Source of the DNA: Camellia lanceoleosa | Lineage: Eukaryota; Streptophyta; Magnoliopsida; Ericales; Theaceae | Length of the DNA: 64,000 nt | Assembly (NCBI GenBank): GCA_025200525.1 | Contig: CM045763.1 | Span: 89,432,131 to 89,496,130 of the forward strand | Direction of reading: 5' to 3' | Part shown: piece by piece, positions 22,270-32,259 of the stretch | How the letters are laid out: each line of letters starts with the position of its first letter | Numbering within the stretch: the first letter of the stretch is position 1 | The notes under the pieces: model-generated | Databases searched by the model: none | The model's input: the letters and a program-made list of their open reading frames with translations, nothing else | Told to the model about the DNA's origin: nothing | Translations under genes and position numbers: made by a program

Positions 22270-22870
22270 TGTAACTGCCAAGATGTTTACTCCGGTTGAA
22301 AGAGTTGATGTTCTGTTCAACTTAGGTATTCTCAACCGAGATGTTTACTCCAGTTGAAAGAGTTGATGTTTTGTTCAACTTAGGTATTTTCAACCGAGAT
22401 GTTTACTCCGGTTGAAAGAGTTGATGTTTTGTTCAACTTAGGTATTCTCAACCGAGATGTTTACTCCGGTTGAAAGAGTTGTTATTTTGTTCAACTTAGG
22501 TATTTTCAACCGAGATGCCTTACTCCGGTTGAAAAAGTTGATGTTTTGTTCAACTTAGGTATTCTCAACCGAGATGATTTATTCCGGTTGAAGGTGTTCA
22601 TGTTTTGTTCACCTCTTAGAATAAAACCGAGATGTTTATTCTGGTTAAACGAGTTGATGTTTTATTCAACTTAGGTACTCCTAACCGAGATGTTTACTCC
22701 AGTTGAAAGATGTTTTGCTTAACTTAGGTGTTCTCAACCGAGGTTCTTATTCCGGTTGAAAGAGTTGCAGATTTGTTCAACTATGAGATTCAAGCCGAGA
22801 TGTCTTTTCCGGTTATATGAGTTAATCAATGTGGTTTGTCTTGCCGAGGTATTTTGTTCGGCCAAAGTTA
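22270..22870. repeat. 58-bp tandem repeat, about ten units, in the 3' region of element B
   Basis: The landmark AACCGAGATG recurs at 22334, 22392, 22450, 22508, 22567, 22625 and 22683, a period of 58 bp, with more diverged units to about 22870. Each unit holds two inverted repeats, CAACCG...CGGTTG and GTTGAA...TTCAAC, so transcripts of either strand could fold. It lies between convergent pol and the antisense gene. Confidence 0.85.
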
Positions 22871-23082
22871 TGAGACATGAATACCGCGCAAACACTTGAT
22901 GAAATTTGAACTTTTCATTGATGGAAAATAAGTACAAAAGGTGGGGCTGACAGCCCGGTTACATATGTAAAGCCAAAAGCAAAGCAAAAAGAAAACTAAG
23001 CCAAGGGGGAAAGATTAGCGAATTCATCCTCGGTTGTCTCCAAGTTGACTGTTGGAGATTGGTCTTGTACGACGGTCAGAGT

Positions 23083-24935
23083 CTAGCCGGGCTGCTCTTG
23101 CTCTTGGTGGTCTTCTCCCTTAGCATCTGCCTCGGCCTCTTCTTCAAGTCCTTCCTCAGCCTCGGCCTGCAACGCGCTGAAGATGTCGTTGGCATATGGC
23201 ATGAGATAGGTTGGTAGGAAGGCAGCCGATGGAGAGGCAAACACGTTGGTGTCAGAACCTTGACCGAGCTGCTGGCAGGCAGACTTCCAACTTGCTTTGA
23301 AATAAATGTCTTGAGTGGCGAAGACATGCTTCTTGTAGCTGTCCTCGGCTTCCTTAAAGCCGGCGTTGTTGGAGTCCTCGTAGTCCTTCTCCCTCGACTT
23401 TTTGAGTGCATCCAGCTCGGCCTAGAGCTCATCCTTCTTCTTCTTGGCTTCGTCAAGCTGGCCGAGCAATCTGTTGTTGTCAGCATTAGCGATTTGAAGT
23501 GAAGATTTTGCTCGGCCGAGCTCGGTTTGAAGGCTTTGGACTTGACTGGCGGTGTCATTCGCCTTTTGCCGCAGTCGATGGATGCGCTCCATGACCAAGT
23601 GCTGCTTTTTGATGGCCTGCAAGAAGAAAATTTGCTCAGAGAAGAAACCGTGCAAACACTTGGTAAAAATTTCAGTGAAAGATTGAGACTTACCCTAGCC
23701 ATGGACTTAACTGACGACTTCACTAACCGAGTGTCAGGAACGTGGTCGCTGCCGACCATGTCGCTCGGTAGGAGAAGGGCTTTGGAAAGATCGTAGGCGA
23801 GCAGGTGTTCTTTGTCGCCCTTGATGGAAGCTGTTGCCGGGATGTCTTTGCCCTGGTGCTTTAGCTGCGGTCGCCATGATGGTGTTGGGTCAACAGTTTC
23901 GGCGGGTTGCTCGGTGGTTAGCTCGGCAACTAGCTCGGCATATGGGTCTGTGCGAGGTCTTTTGCCAGCCTGGCGAGTTTCTTGTCTGGATTGCCCAGCG
24001 GCTGGAGATGCCAAGGCAACCACGGGGCCGCTGGATTGACCGGTAGATGGTGAGTGGGTAATGATGCTCGGTATCTAGTGGCTGTGAGGAGGTTCTTGAT
24101 ACGGCTTTGTTTGACCATTTCTTGTTCTTCAGTTAACCGGATTAGCGGCACGTCCGGTAGAGTTGGGTCTGGAGGAGGTGATGGAGCACGGAGAAAGTCT
24201 GTCACTTTGCTCCGGCGTGGAGCTGAATATCTGTAAGTTGGGGTGTATCCGAGTAGCTCGTTACAATCCTAGTGGTTGTAGCAGAGCACGGTCCGGATGG
24301 CTTCAACATTGGGATATTGGTAGTTGGCTTGCAAGGCTTGAATCGCTGCAAAGGAAACAGGAAAAATGGTTAAGTACAGACTATTGAAGAAAGAAAAATA
24401 ACCGAGCAAGTTAGCGTGGCTTACATGTGGAACCAAAGTTCTTGCTAATTGCCCAGCCCGATACGTCGGCTGTTTCATAGTTGCCAGACACCCAGAAAAA
24501 GTTATCGTCGTGTAAGTCTTTATCTGGGATGCCGGTCACTATTTTTTCTTTGCCCAGTCAGATTTTTAAATAATAGGCGAGGCCATCGCCAGTGTACCCA
24601 AGTGTGTATTGCCTCAGTATCTTGGCTAAACCTAAGTTGGTGCCTAGCCGGTTGTTTAGCTCGTGGACGCCATTGATAATTCGGTAAGTGTTTGTTGATA
24701 CTTGTGTGGGTGCAAGCTTAGTCCGGTGCAGAAATTCGGTCATCAATGGGTTGATCGAGAAGCGGAGGCCTCCTTCAATGATAGACAGAACGGTGAAAGG
24801 GCACTGTTCTAATCTGCCCCAAGGCGTTGTTTCAATTTTTGCGAGCTCAAGGTGGACGTCGGGCGGGATACCGTACTCCTCCCTGAACGCGGCCAGCGTA
24901 GCCGGAGTATCGACGAGGAAGCGAAATTTCCCCAT
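23083..24935 (-). pseudogene. Antisense Transposase_28-like coiled-coil gene of element B, broken
   Basis: Exons on the minus strand: 24935-24425, 24345-23694 and 23616-23083, joined by GT-AG introns (donors at 24424 and 23693, acceptors just before 24345 and 23616). The first exon (MGKFRFLVDTPATLAAFREE; later LRFSINPLMTEFLHR) resembles the putative gypsy-type transposon protein family (Pfam Transposase_28). The third is a Lys/Glu/Gln-rich coiled coil (IHRLRQKANDTASQVQSLQ) with a conserved-looking C-terminus (YFKASWKSACQQLGQG) and an acidic end. Nonsense codons: TGA at 24558-24560 (expected Trp), TAG near 24267 and TAG at 23422-23424 (expected Gln); there is also one frameshift near 24000. 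Translation could run past 23083 to about 22996. The family's role is unknown; despite the name, no transposase activity is established. Confidence 0.7.
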
Positions 24936-25587
24936 GAGAAACCATCTAAGTTAGCTCGGCTGAGAAGGTTTGGCACTGTCTGGTGATTGATGGCTGCTTG
25001 GTCTTTGAGAGCCTCGGTAATGGTCAGTGGTCCCCTTGGACTCTGCAGGAAAAGGATGGCAAGTGTAAGAGGGAGCGCGGTCGCGCAAAGCGAGCTTGAC
25101 TTTAGCTCAGTCATGAAGAGTGCTAAACCACCTCGGTCGTAAAGGCTAACCAAGGAGCTCGGTCGCCCAAGCGGACCAGATGTTAGCCCGGTCGAGCAGC
25201 CAAGTCCTTTTGTTATCCCGGGTTTTACTAAGGTTGAGGCAAACAAATTATTTGCTCAGTCGGAGTGATTTTTTGGATCAAAAGAAAACCTGGAGCCCGG
25301 TCCGCCCCAGATCTTCAATGTTCATCAGAGAAAATGAAGAACACCATGAACAGTTAAGGGTTTGGGACGATTTTGGGTGCCTATGTCCTAAAAACTACGT
25401 GTTTAGTGCCTTAATGTGCGAAATACTAAGTGAAATAACAGCAAAAGAAAAGTTTGAGGACTTACGAGTGAAACGCAGTAACTTCTTCCTCAAACACGAA
25501 CTCAGTAATAGCGAGGAAGGAGTGGCAAGAGCTCTGGAATGCTTAGAATGGGAGAGGATCAGTAAGCTTGAAACGAAAGGAGATGGG

Positions 25588-25600
25588 TCATGTATATAGC
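25588..25600 (-). promoter_or_regulatory. Candidate TATA box of the element B antisense gene
   Basis: Minus-strand GGCTATATACATG lies about 650 bp upstream of the ATG at 24935. The intervening 5' part (25590-24936) has no convincing coding exon but may hold a leader intron. Position alone supports it. Confidence 0.35.
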
Positions 25601-25609
25601 CCCAAAGGC

Positions 25610-26590
25610 CGCCAAAAATTTGAATGCCAACGGACGGTTGGGTTAGCTGCTCGAGGGCCAATGGGAGATTGACACGTGTCACCATTAATGGCAGCGTTAG
25701 AACTGAAGGGACAGAAAGGTCAGATGAGGCGTCAACCGAGCAAGACGAGGAACCGAGTGCGGAAATTAGCCTGGTTGGTCTCTTGCAAATTGTGAACCGA
25801 GGAAGAGATTATCCCGGTCGGAATGAATAATCCCAGTCACGCTTACGTGGACAGAATTAAGAGGCAATTGAGAGGAGATTTATGAGCTGGAAATGGGCCG
25901 AGGTAAAAGCCGAGCAAGTTGGAGGCCCAAGGGTGTGTTGGGCCAGGATAACTTTGGATTTGCCCGGAGTTGGGGCTGCTCGGACCTGGACCGAGCTACT
26001 TGAACTTGCGTTGCTCGGTCAAAAGGCACGCACCGTTAGTTCGGCAGAGAAGCTTGTGCCAGAAGCCTGGTTAAAAGGCCTTTGGTTGACCGGTATGACC
26101 GATCTCAGGCTCGGCTTCGCCGGAATGCAGCCGAACACGGCAGGAAAGGAGCTCGATTTTGGGGGCGCTTGGATATGAAGCACAGTATGGCCGTTGATAG
26201 TCGAGATGGTGCAGCTACCGCCGAGCTCGATAGAGTGGAGCGGTTGGGTTAGGTGATGCTCAAGAAGATTTGTCGACAGCGGGATAAGCGATAGCGATGC
26301 CGTGTCGAGAGATCACTAGGAGTAGATTTGGGGCGCAGAGGGTATATAAGCATGTCTGCACCCCCCATATGCGGGACAGACGAACGTTTTGTAAGAAATA
26401 CTTACACTCAAACACTCTCTCCTTTTTCTCTCTCTATCCCAAGGTGTGTACTAACTTGATCGTCGGAGGGGTTTTTCGGCCACACACCGCCGGGTAGCTC
26501 ACTGCCGTTGTGCTCGTAGGTGATCGGACAGAAACGGAGCTTGGAAGAAAGGAGTATGGGCTTGTCGGAATATTTGCTCCCCGTACATTA
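25610..26590 (+). mobile_element. 3' LTR of element B (borders approximate)
   Basis: A GC-richer stretch follows the antisense gene and ends near CCCCGTACA at about 26590, where the base composition drops sharply to AT-rich intergenic DNA. It holds a plant-type core promoter, GGGTATATAAGC at about 26339-26350, followed by a CT-rich leader. No second copy lies in the window, so the exact ends cannot be fixed. Confidence 0.5.
26339..26350 (+). promoter_or_regulatory. TATA box in the element B LTR
   Basis: GGTATATAAGC is followed about 30 bp later by a probable start region and a CTCTCTCC-rich leader, as in many plant gypsy LTRs. The orientation agrees with the plus-strand integrase end at 21998-22153. 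Confidence 0.55.
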
Positions 26591-29410
26591 ATAAACTGCT
26601 ACAAGTTATTCATTGGTTAATAAACTACTGTAGTAATAAACAGTGGTAGTGCAACAATAACTTATTTGATTCAATGAGCTGCTACAGCAAGTGTTGTATT
26701 TAGCTATAGAAAGACGGTAAGGTGGGAGTTGATGTCTCATTTTACCAATCCATTCCTCGAAATGGTGCCAAGGTTTATGTACTAGGATTTAAGCACTTGC
26801 ATTTTGTTTGTTTTGCGAATAAAATCTATGTTAATTTAGGTAGCACTGGTTTGATGCTCAGATAAACCTCAAAAAATTAATTGCCAACCTCAGATATATG
26901 TTAATTTAAATCCTAAGTTATATATATGTTAACAAGGTACTATGTTAACAAGGATAATTTCAATCCATATATATGTTAACAATGTGCTATGTTAACAAGG
27001 ATAATTTCAATTCTCAAATTTTAAGAAAGCAGACTATGCCAAATAAACCGCTAAGTTAAGATATATGTTAATTTCAATCCTCCACTTTGATGCTTAGATA
27101 CACCTCTAAGTTAAAATCTCACAAATTGAAGTTGAACAGTTTGTTGCAGTTGACTACTTTTTTTATGCTTAGTTTGTTTTTCATGCTCAGATAAACCTCT
27201 AATTTCAATCCTCTAAGTTAACATTTATTGGATTGTAGAGACACCTAACTTCTACAGATATTGAATTAACCTTGTTACATATGTTTATGTATGTACCAAA
27301 AAAAAAAAAAAATGTTTTGTTCATATTTGAACTTTGTTCATATTGGATTGGAGAGACACCTAACTTCTAAGTTAACATATGTTTTTGTGGTCTATGTATT
27401 AAAAAAAAAAAAAAAAAAATGAACTTTCTTCTTTTTTTTCTTCCCTCCATTCTGCTTTCTGCAGTGGTTTTCTTCTTGCAAGAGGTTCATTGTGAAGATA
27501 AACATAATTTTATAATCAAACAGGTTTTCATAATTTGGCATGATAAAACTCATCTAGCCGGTTTTCAGGTCTTCAGAATTTAAACATTTTGTTAAGGAAT
27601 TTCATTGAGCAAGTTTATGGCAAGGTAAAACTCCAAATGAAAAGGCCACAATTCCCAAATCAAAAGGCCAAACTTTAATCTTTCAATTCGATTATCAGAT
27701 TGTCAAAAATACTAAATCCAAACACTCAACCCAATTGTTTATCCCAAGCCCTAATATATATATATACAATATACACAGATATATTATGTACGCAAATATA
27801 GACACAGATACATATATATGTATTTTTTATATTCAACTCTCTTCATCTTCTTTTTTAAGTTTCAATTATTTTCTATTCATCTTCTATCTCACTCCAAAAT
27901 TTCAATCAACCTCACTAATAGTTTAGAATGCTTCTACGAAATCCTTTAGAATGATTTCTAACCCAACAGCCATGGTTGTGCTTTCAAGATCCCCTTTGAT
28001 CTGTTACTAATCACTGTCTTCTTCTACAACCCTTGTTTATGGCATTTACCATAAACATATAATTTTGATTACACTTATATGATTTTGATTATAGATAAAT
28101 ACAGTTTTTTTATTTTTATTTATTTTTTTATTTTTTTAAATTGCGATGATGGATAAACGAGAACAAGTTTTAGAAGAATAGCATGTAGCACGAAATTTCT
28201 TAAACTTTTTTTTTTCTTTTTTGTGGACAAGATCTGTTCTATAGGATCGTACTTCTGAATCCTTGAAATTTCTTAAACTTTCAAACCTACAAATAAACCC
28301 ATATTAGAAGATTTGAAATGTTTTCACTTCAAGGTTGGGGTTATCAAATGGTTATGGGTAAAAAGTCTGATATTACCTAATTCGTCCAATTTGTCTTATG
28401 ATTCGTCTCGACTTGCTTGATTGTCTAGCCTGTCCTATCCCATACAAGATGATTTAAGACTTTGGACAAAGATTTAAAACTCAAGCCCGTCCATGAACCC
28501 GACCTGCACAAACCTATATGGGTAAATCTAGCTTGACCATCTAATCAATCCGACTTAAACTATCCCGTCTAAAATATATATATATATATATTATCTAAAA
28601 AAATAACATTATTAAATTCAATTTTAATCCATTAAAATCAATACTATTGTATTTAAAAAAAAAAATTTGACAATTTATATTATCCTTGTAAATTGTATTT
28701 TAAAAAAAATACACAAAACACAATTTGTTAAAATTGAATTTGACTGTGATTGGTGATATCTTTCGAATTCTCAACTTTTTACATATAACATTCTCATTGT
28801 CATAATTTGTTAATTTGATAAATTTATACTTTAATTTGATTATTTCAATAGTATTAATTAATTTGATCATATGAATTATTAAAACATAAATAAATGTGTA
28901 AAACTTAATAATATAAGTCTAATAAAAAATGTATAATTCAATTCAATTTGATTTTGACCCGTAAACTTTGGACTTAAGAGTGTGACGTGATTTTAATTTT
29001 TTTAAATAAGCCAAGATCCCTACTAACCCACAAACTAGTTAAAATCGGAAAAATCTATTAATAGATGAGGGTATGAGGCGAATAAATCCGACCTATTCCA
29101 CTGATAATGAGGGTATGAGTCGAATAAATCCAACCTATTCCACTGATAATCCCTACCTTAGGGGATCAAGCATATCAAGAACCAAATCCCAAGGGTCAAA
29201 AATAGAGTTTCAATTGAACAACAAAATTATCAAAATTCTAAACATATGATTAAAATTTTAGTTTTGTGATTTTTAAAAATCGCAATTAGTTCTTGATTGC
29301 TTTTTTTTTTTTTTTTTTGGAGATGAATAGTTCTTGATTGTTGTTGTATATTTGTTGAATAAAAGGAATATATATAATGAGAAATTTGTTTAAGAATTTT
29401 TGAAAGGGTT
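26591..29410. other. AT-rich intergenic DNA
   Basis: No credible gene. Local structure only: an imperfect duplication of about 60 bp containing ATGTTAACAAGG at 26925-27010; two related copies of GAGACACCTAACTTCTA followed by A-runs at about 27237-27315 and 27351-27420, possibly short retroposon debris; a (TA)n stretch at about 28574-28592; and a 43-bp direct duplication (GAGGGTATGAG...) at about 29066-29150. Confidence 0.5.
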
Positions 29411-29786
29411 TTTTTCAGGAAAATTTATCCATAAGTCCTAGTTTTTGAAACGTTGAACCATTTAGTCCTAAAAGTTTTTTTATGCTCCATTTAGTCCCAT
29501 TTTTACATCAGCATGATGTAAATGATCTAATGTTTCATTCTATAATTTCAAAATTTATTGAAATCTGATGAACATTAGATGTTTTTCATCATATATTTTC
29601 AAACATTATTGAAATTTAATGAACATTTGATGTTTGAAATCTATTGTTTGTAACATGACTATGATGTTATTAACATTGTATTTGATGTTATTAACATTGT
29701 AATGGGACCTTTCAGTTTATAAGAAAATTTTTAGGACTAAACAGTGCATAAGTTATTAATTTGGGATTTATTGGTGCATCCCCCTT
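29411..29786. mobile_element. MITE-like element with long imperfect terminal inverted repeats
   Basis: The left end (AAATTTATCCATAAGTCCTA... then TTTAGTCCTAAAAG) is repeated in inverted form at the right end (CTTTTAGGACTAAA-like, then AAATTTGGGATTTATTGG), over roughly 90 bp with gaps. The interior contains an approximately 65-bp direct repeat (TTATTGAAATYTRATGAACAT) and a 22-bp duplication (GATGTTATTAACATTGTA). No coding capacity. The exact ends and target duplication are not resolved. Confidence 0.45.
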
Positions 29787-30304
29787 TTTTTTAAGTCGTA
29801 TAATTTGGAGTTTTTGATTTATTTATTATTTTAGTGTACCTTAAAAGGTAATTTGAAAAAAAAAAAAGATATATTAAAAATAAATTATTATTCTAAATAA
29901 TTTAATAAAATATATTAAAAAATTAAATGTACTTAATGATTTTTTTTTTCTTTTTTCTTTTGGTATAAATAGAATCCCCAAAACAATAAAACTCGATTCA
30001 CTGACACATTTATCACTATATGGGCCTAGTTAGGTGTAGGCCCAATAATCAATCAATTAATTAGAATATCTCCCGTCGTTAATTAAATTTGAGTTAAAAT
30101 TTGATAAAAAATTTAATTTGATATAACGTATTCTGATCATTTTTTATCAATTTTGCCAGTCATTTGACCGGTCGTCCTGTCGATCTTCCAACATAGAGTA
30201 AATTTTGATAAAAATTTGATTGTTCACCCCATTGTCCACCTAGTCATCTATTGAATCATCATCCAACAATGAATTTCGAAATTTGATAAAATGTTGAACG
30301 TTTC
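29787..30304. other. AT-rich intergenic DNA
   Basis: No gene, repeat array or RNA recognised; several A/T homopolymer runs. Ends at the target duplication of the Mutator-like element. Confidence 0.4.
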
Positions 30305-31641
30305 GGGAAATTCTACTTCTACACACCTAATCATCTCAGTGCACATACTTAATGAATCATTATTTTAATGACAATTATATCCTAAAATAAAATGCCAATA
30401 ATAGACATGAAAACACACTCATAATATTACATGAAAATATTCTTTATACAAATCTTTTAAAAATAAAAATAAAAATCTCAGTGTACATCTTTTAATAAAA
30501 AAAAATAAAAATAAAAAACCTAAACTCTAATTCCTTCATTTTTGACAAAAACAATAGGAAACAAAGTAGATTAGAAGATTTTTATGATTTTTGTTTCTTT
30601 CTTCTTAGCATTAATTTTCTAGTCAACCAAACAGATTAAGATCACATATTTATACATCCAATCAAAAATAAAAGCATTATAAAATAATTAAAAATTCTTG
30701 GTTGTGTGGAGGAATTTTCATTACATATTAAACTCCTTTTTAAAAAAATAAAAATAAAAATAAATCCCCTTTTTAATTGGCTAAATCTAACATTTTACAA
30801 TAAACTCTTATGAACTAAACTCTAAAAACAAAACCTTAACAAAGAAGAAGCTCATAAAGCAGAATCTAACATTTTCATTATATATGAACTGCCATTGGGG
30901 AAAATTTATTGCAAACTTTTTTTTTTTTTTTTTGATCGGCAAATGTTAATAGTTAATTGTTAAATTAGCATATATGGGAGAAAATCTTCCCACCCTTGGT
31001 AAAGTATCCAAGTGCTTGCATTCCCTTAATTCAACTCCCTAAGAAGAATTGAACCCATGACCTATTTGGGACTAACCCCTAAGGAAGGTATGGTGGCTAA
31101 CTAGGTTAAGCCTAATTGGTTTATTGCAAACCTTAATTGGCTAAATCTAACATTTTCATTATATCAAATCGTTACCATGATGAAGCGAAGATACAGATTG
31201 AACATCTTAATAACAAAGACCTTGATGAGATCAACAAATCAACTTGCAAATAGAAATATTAGGGCTTGTTTGGAAAATAGAAAGATGTGTTTGATGATAA
31301 AGGTTAATGAAGATAATGGAGATGGAATTCTTTTGGGTTCAAAGTTGCTCTTTGTTACAACTTCAATTCCCTCTTGATCAGAATTTACTCTTGATTGTAG
31401 ATCTACCCTATTGATTTGGCCTTGGACGAATTGTTCATCGACTCTATGAGAGAGGATAGATTGATGTGATAGTGTGTGGAAAAAGGGTTAAGTTGGTTTG
31501 TGTACAAGATATGAGTTAAGGGTATGATTTAAATATTTGGTGTGCGGAATGAGAACAATAATTAATAATCAAATTACTAAGTGTGTGCACTGAAAAATAA
31601 TATGCATTGAGACAAGTAGGTTTGTAAAAATAAAATTTCCC
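30305..31641. mobile_element. Non-autonomous Mutator-like element (1.34 kb)
   Basis: The left end begins GGGAAATTCTACTTCTACAC and the right end, reverse-complemented, begins GGGAAATTTTATTTTTACA; inverted similarity continues for about 90-100 bp (including TCAGTGCACA). The flanks are GAACGTTTC (30296-30304) and AAACGTTTC (31642-31650), a 9-bp target duplication with one change, as expected for Mutator-type insertion. It encodes no transposase and contains a later SINE insertion. Confidence 0.7.
30917..31119 (-). mobile_element. tRNA-derived SINE, nested in the Mutator-like element
   Basis: Minus-strand order: a tRNA-like head with box B-like GGTCATGGGTTCAATTC (about 31045-31061), a body, and a poly(A) tail seen as T17 at 30917-30933. 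It is flanked by a perfect 12-bp target duplication TTTATTGCAAAC (30905-30916 and 31120-31131). The sequence resembles the widespread plant Au-type SINE family (from memory). Confidence 0.85.
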
Positions 31642-32200
31642 AAACGTTTCTTCGATTTGATGAAAAATTTACCGTTTTGTTCATTTGATATCACTTTAAT
31701 AACAAAAAAGATTATCATTTTTATTAAGGGGTTGTTTGAGATAATCTAAATAAATACACTTTTTGACTTTTTATGAAATATGAATTAAATTTGAAGTGAT
31801 GTGGTAGAGAGGTAATATGACTTAAATAAGATGATACCACTTAAATAGAATAGTGACTTTTTAATTTTTTTAAGTTATGACAAACAAAACTTAAATTTTT
31901 ATCAAATTGATATGAGTAAACGTGGCAATTTGTTAATATTTAAGCTTGATTTGACAGCCTTCAATTTTAATTAAAAATTTAAAAAATCATTATAAATGAT
32001 CATATATTTTTATTTTTTTATATATCTTTTTATAAAAAATTAAAAAAATTACTAAAATAACATTTTTCGAAAAGGATTTTGGTCTGCGAGATAGGCCATA
32101 TTTTTACACATGATCGGACCGCCAGAACGCACGTCGTTGAATCCTGCGGTCAAAATTGTCTATATTGAGCATCGGACGGAGAAGAGAGAACCACGTGCAA
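31642..32200. other. AT-rich intergenic DNA upstream of the SR gene
   Basis: No gene. A stretch at about 31730-31890 (GGTTGTTTGAGATAATC ... ATGACAAACAAAAC) looks like an old small MITE, but its ends do not pair well enough to call. GC content rises from about 32100 as the promoter of the SR gene begins. Confidence 0.4.
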
Positions 32201-32231
32201 CGCTCTGATAACTTTCGTCCTCTGTTTCGTC

Positions 32232-32241
32232 AGCTATTTAA
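32232..32241 (+). promoter_or_regulatory. Core promoter of the RS31-type gene
   Basis: A CTATTTAAAC TATA-like element lies about 30 bp before a CT-rich probable first exon (about 32260-32330), which ends at CAAAG|GTACTATC. An upstream CCACGTGC G-box-like sequence (32192-32199) may make it light- or bZIP/bHLH-responsive; this is inference. Confidence 0.55.
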
Positions 32242-32259
32242 ACAACAAACCCTCCAAAA

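Noticed and set aside
25180..25599. 139-codon plus-strand frame next to the element B antisense gene
   Set aside because: No recognisable domain; it overlaps the probable promoter and leader of the minus-strand gene.
31730..31890. Possible small MITE upstream of the SR gene
   Set aside because: Ends do not pair convincingly and there is no target duplication.
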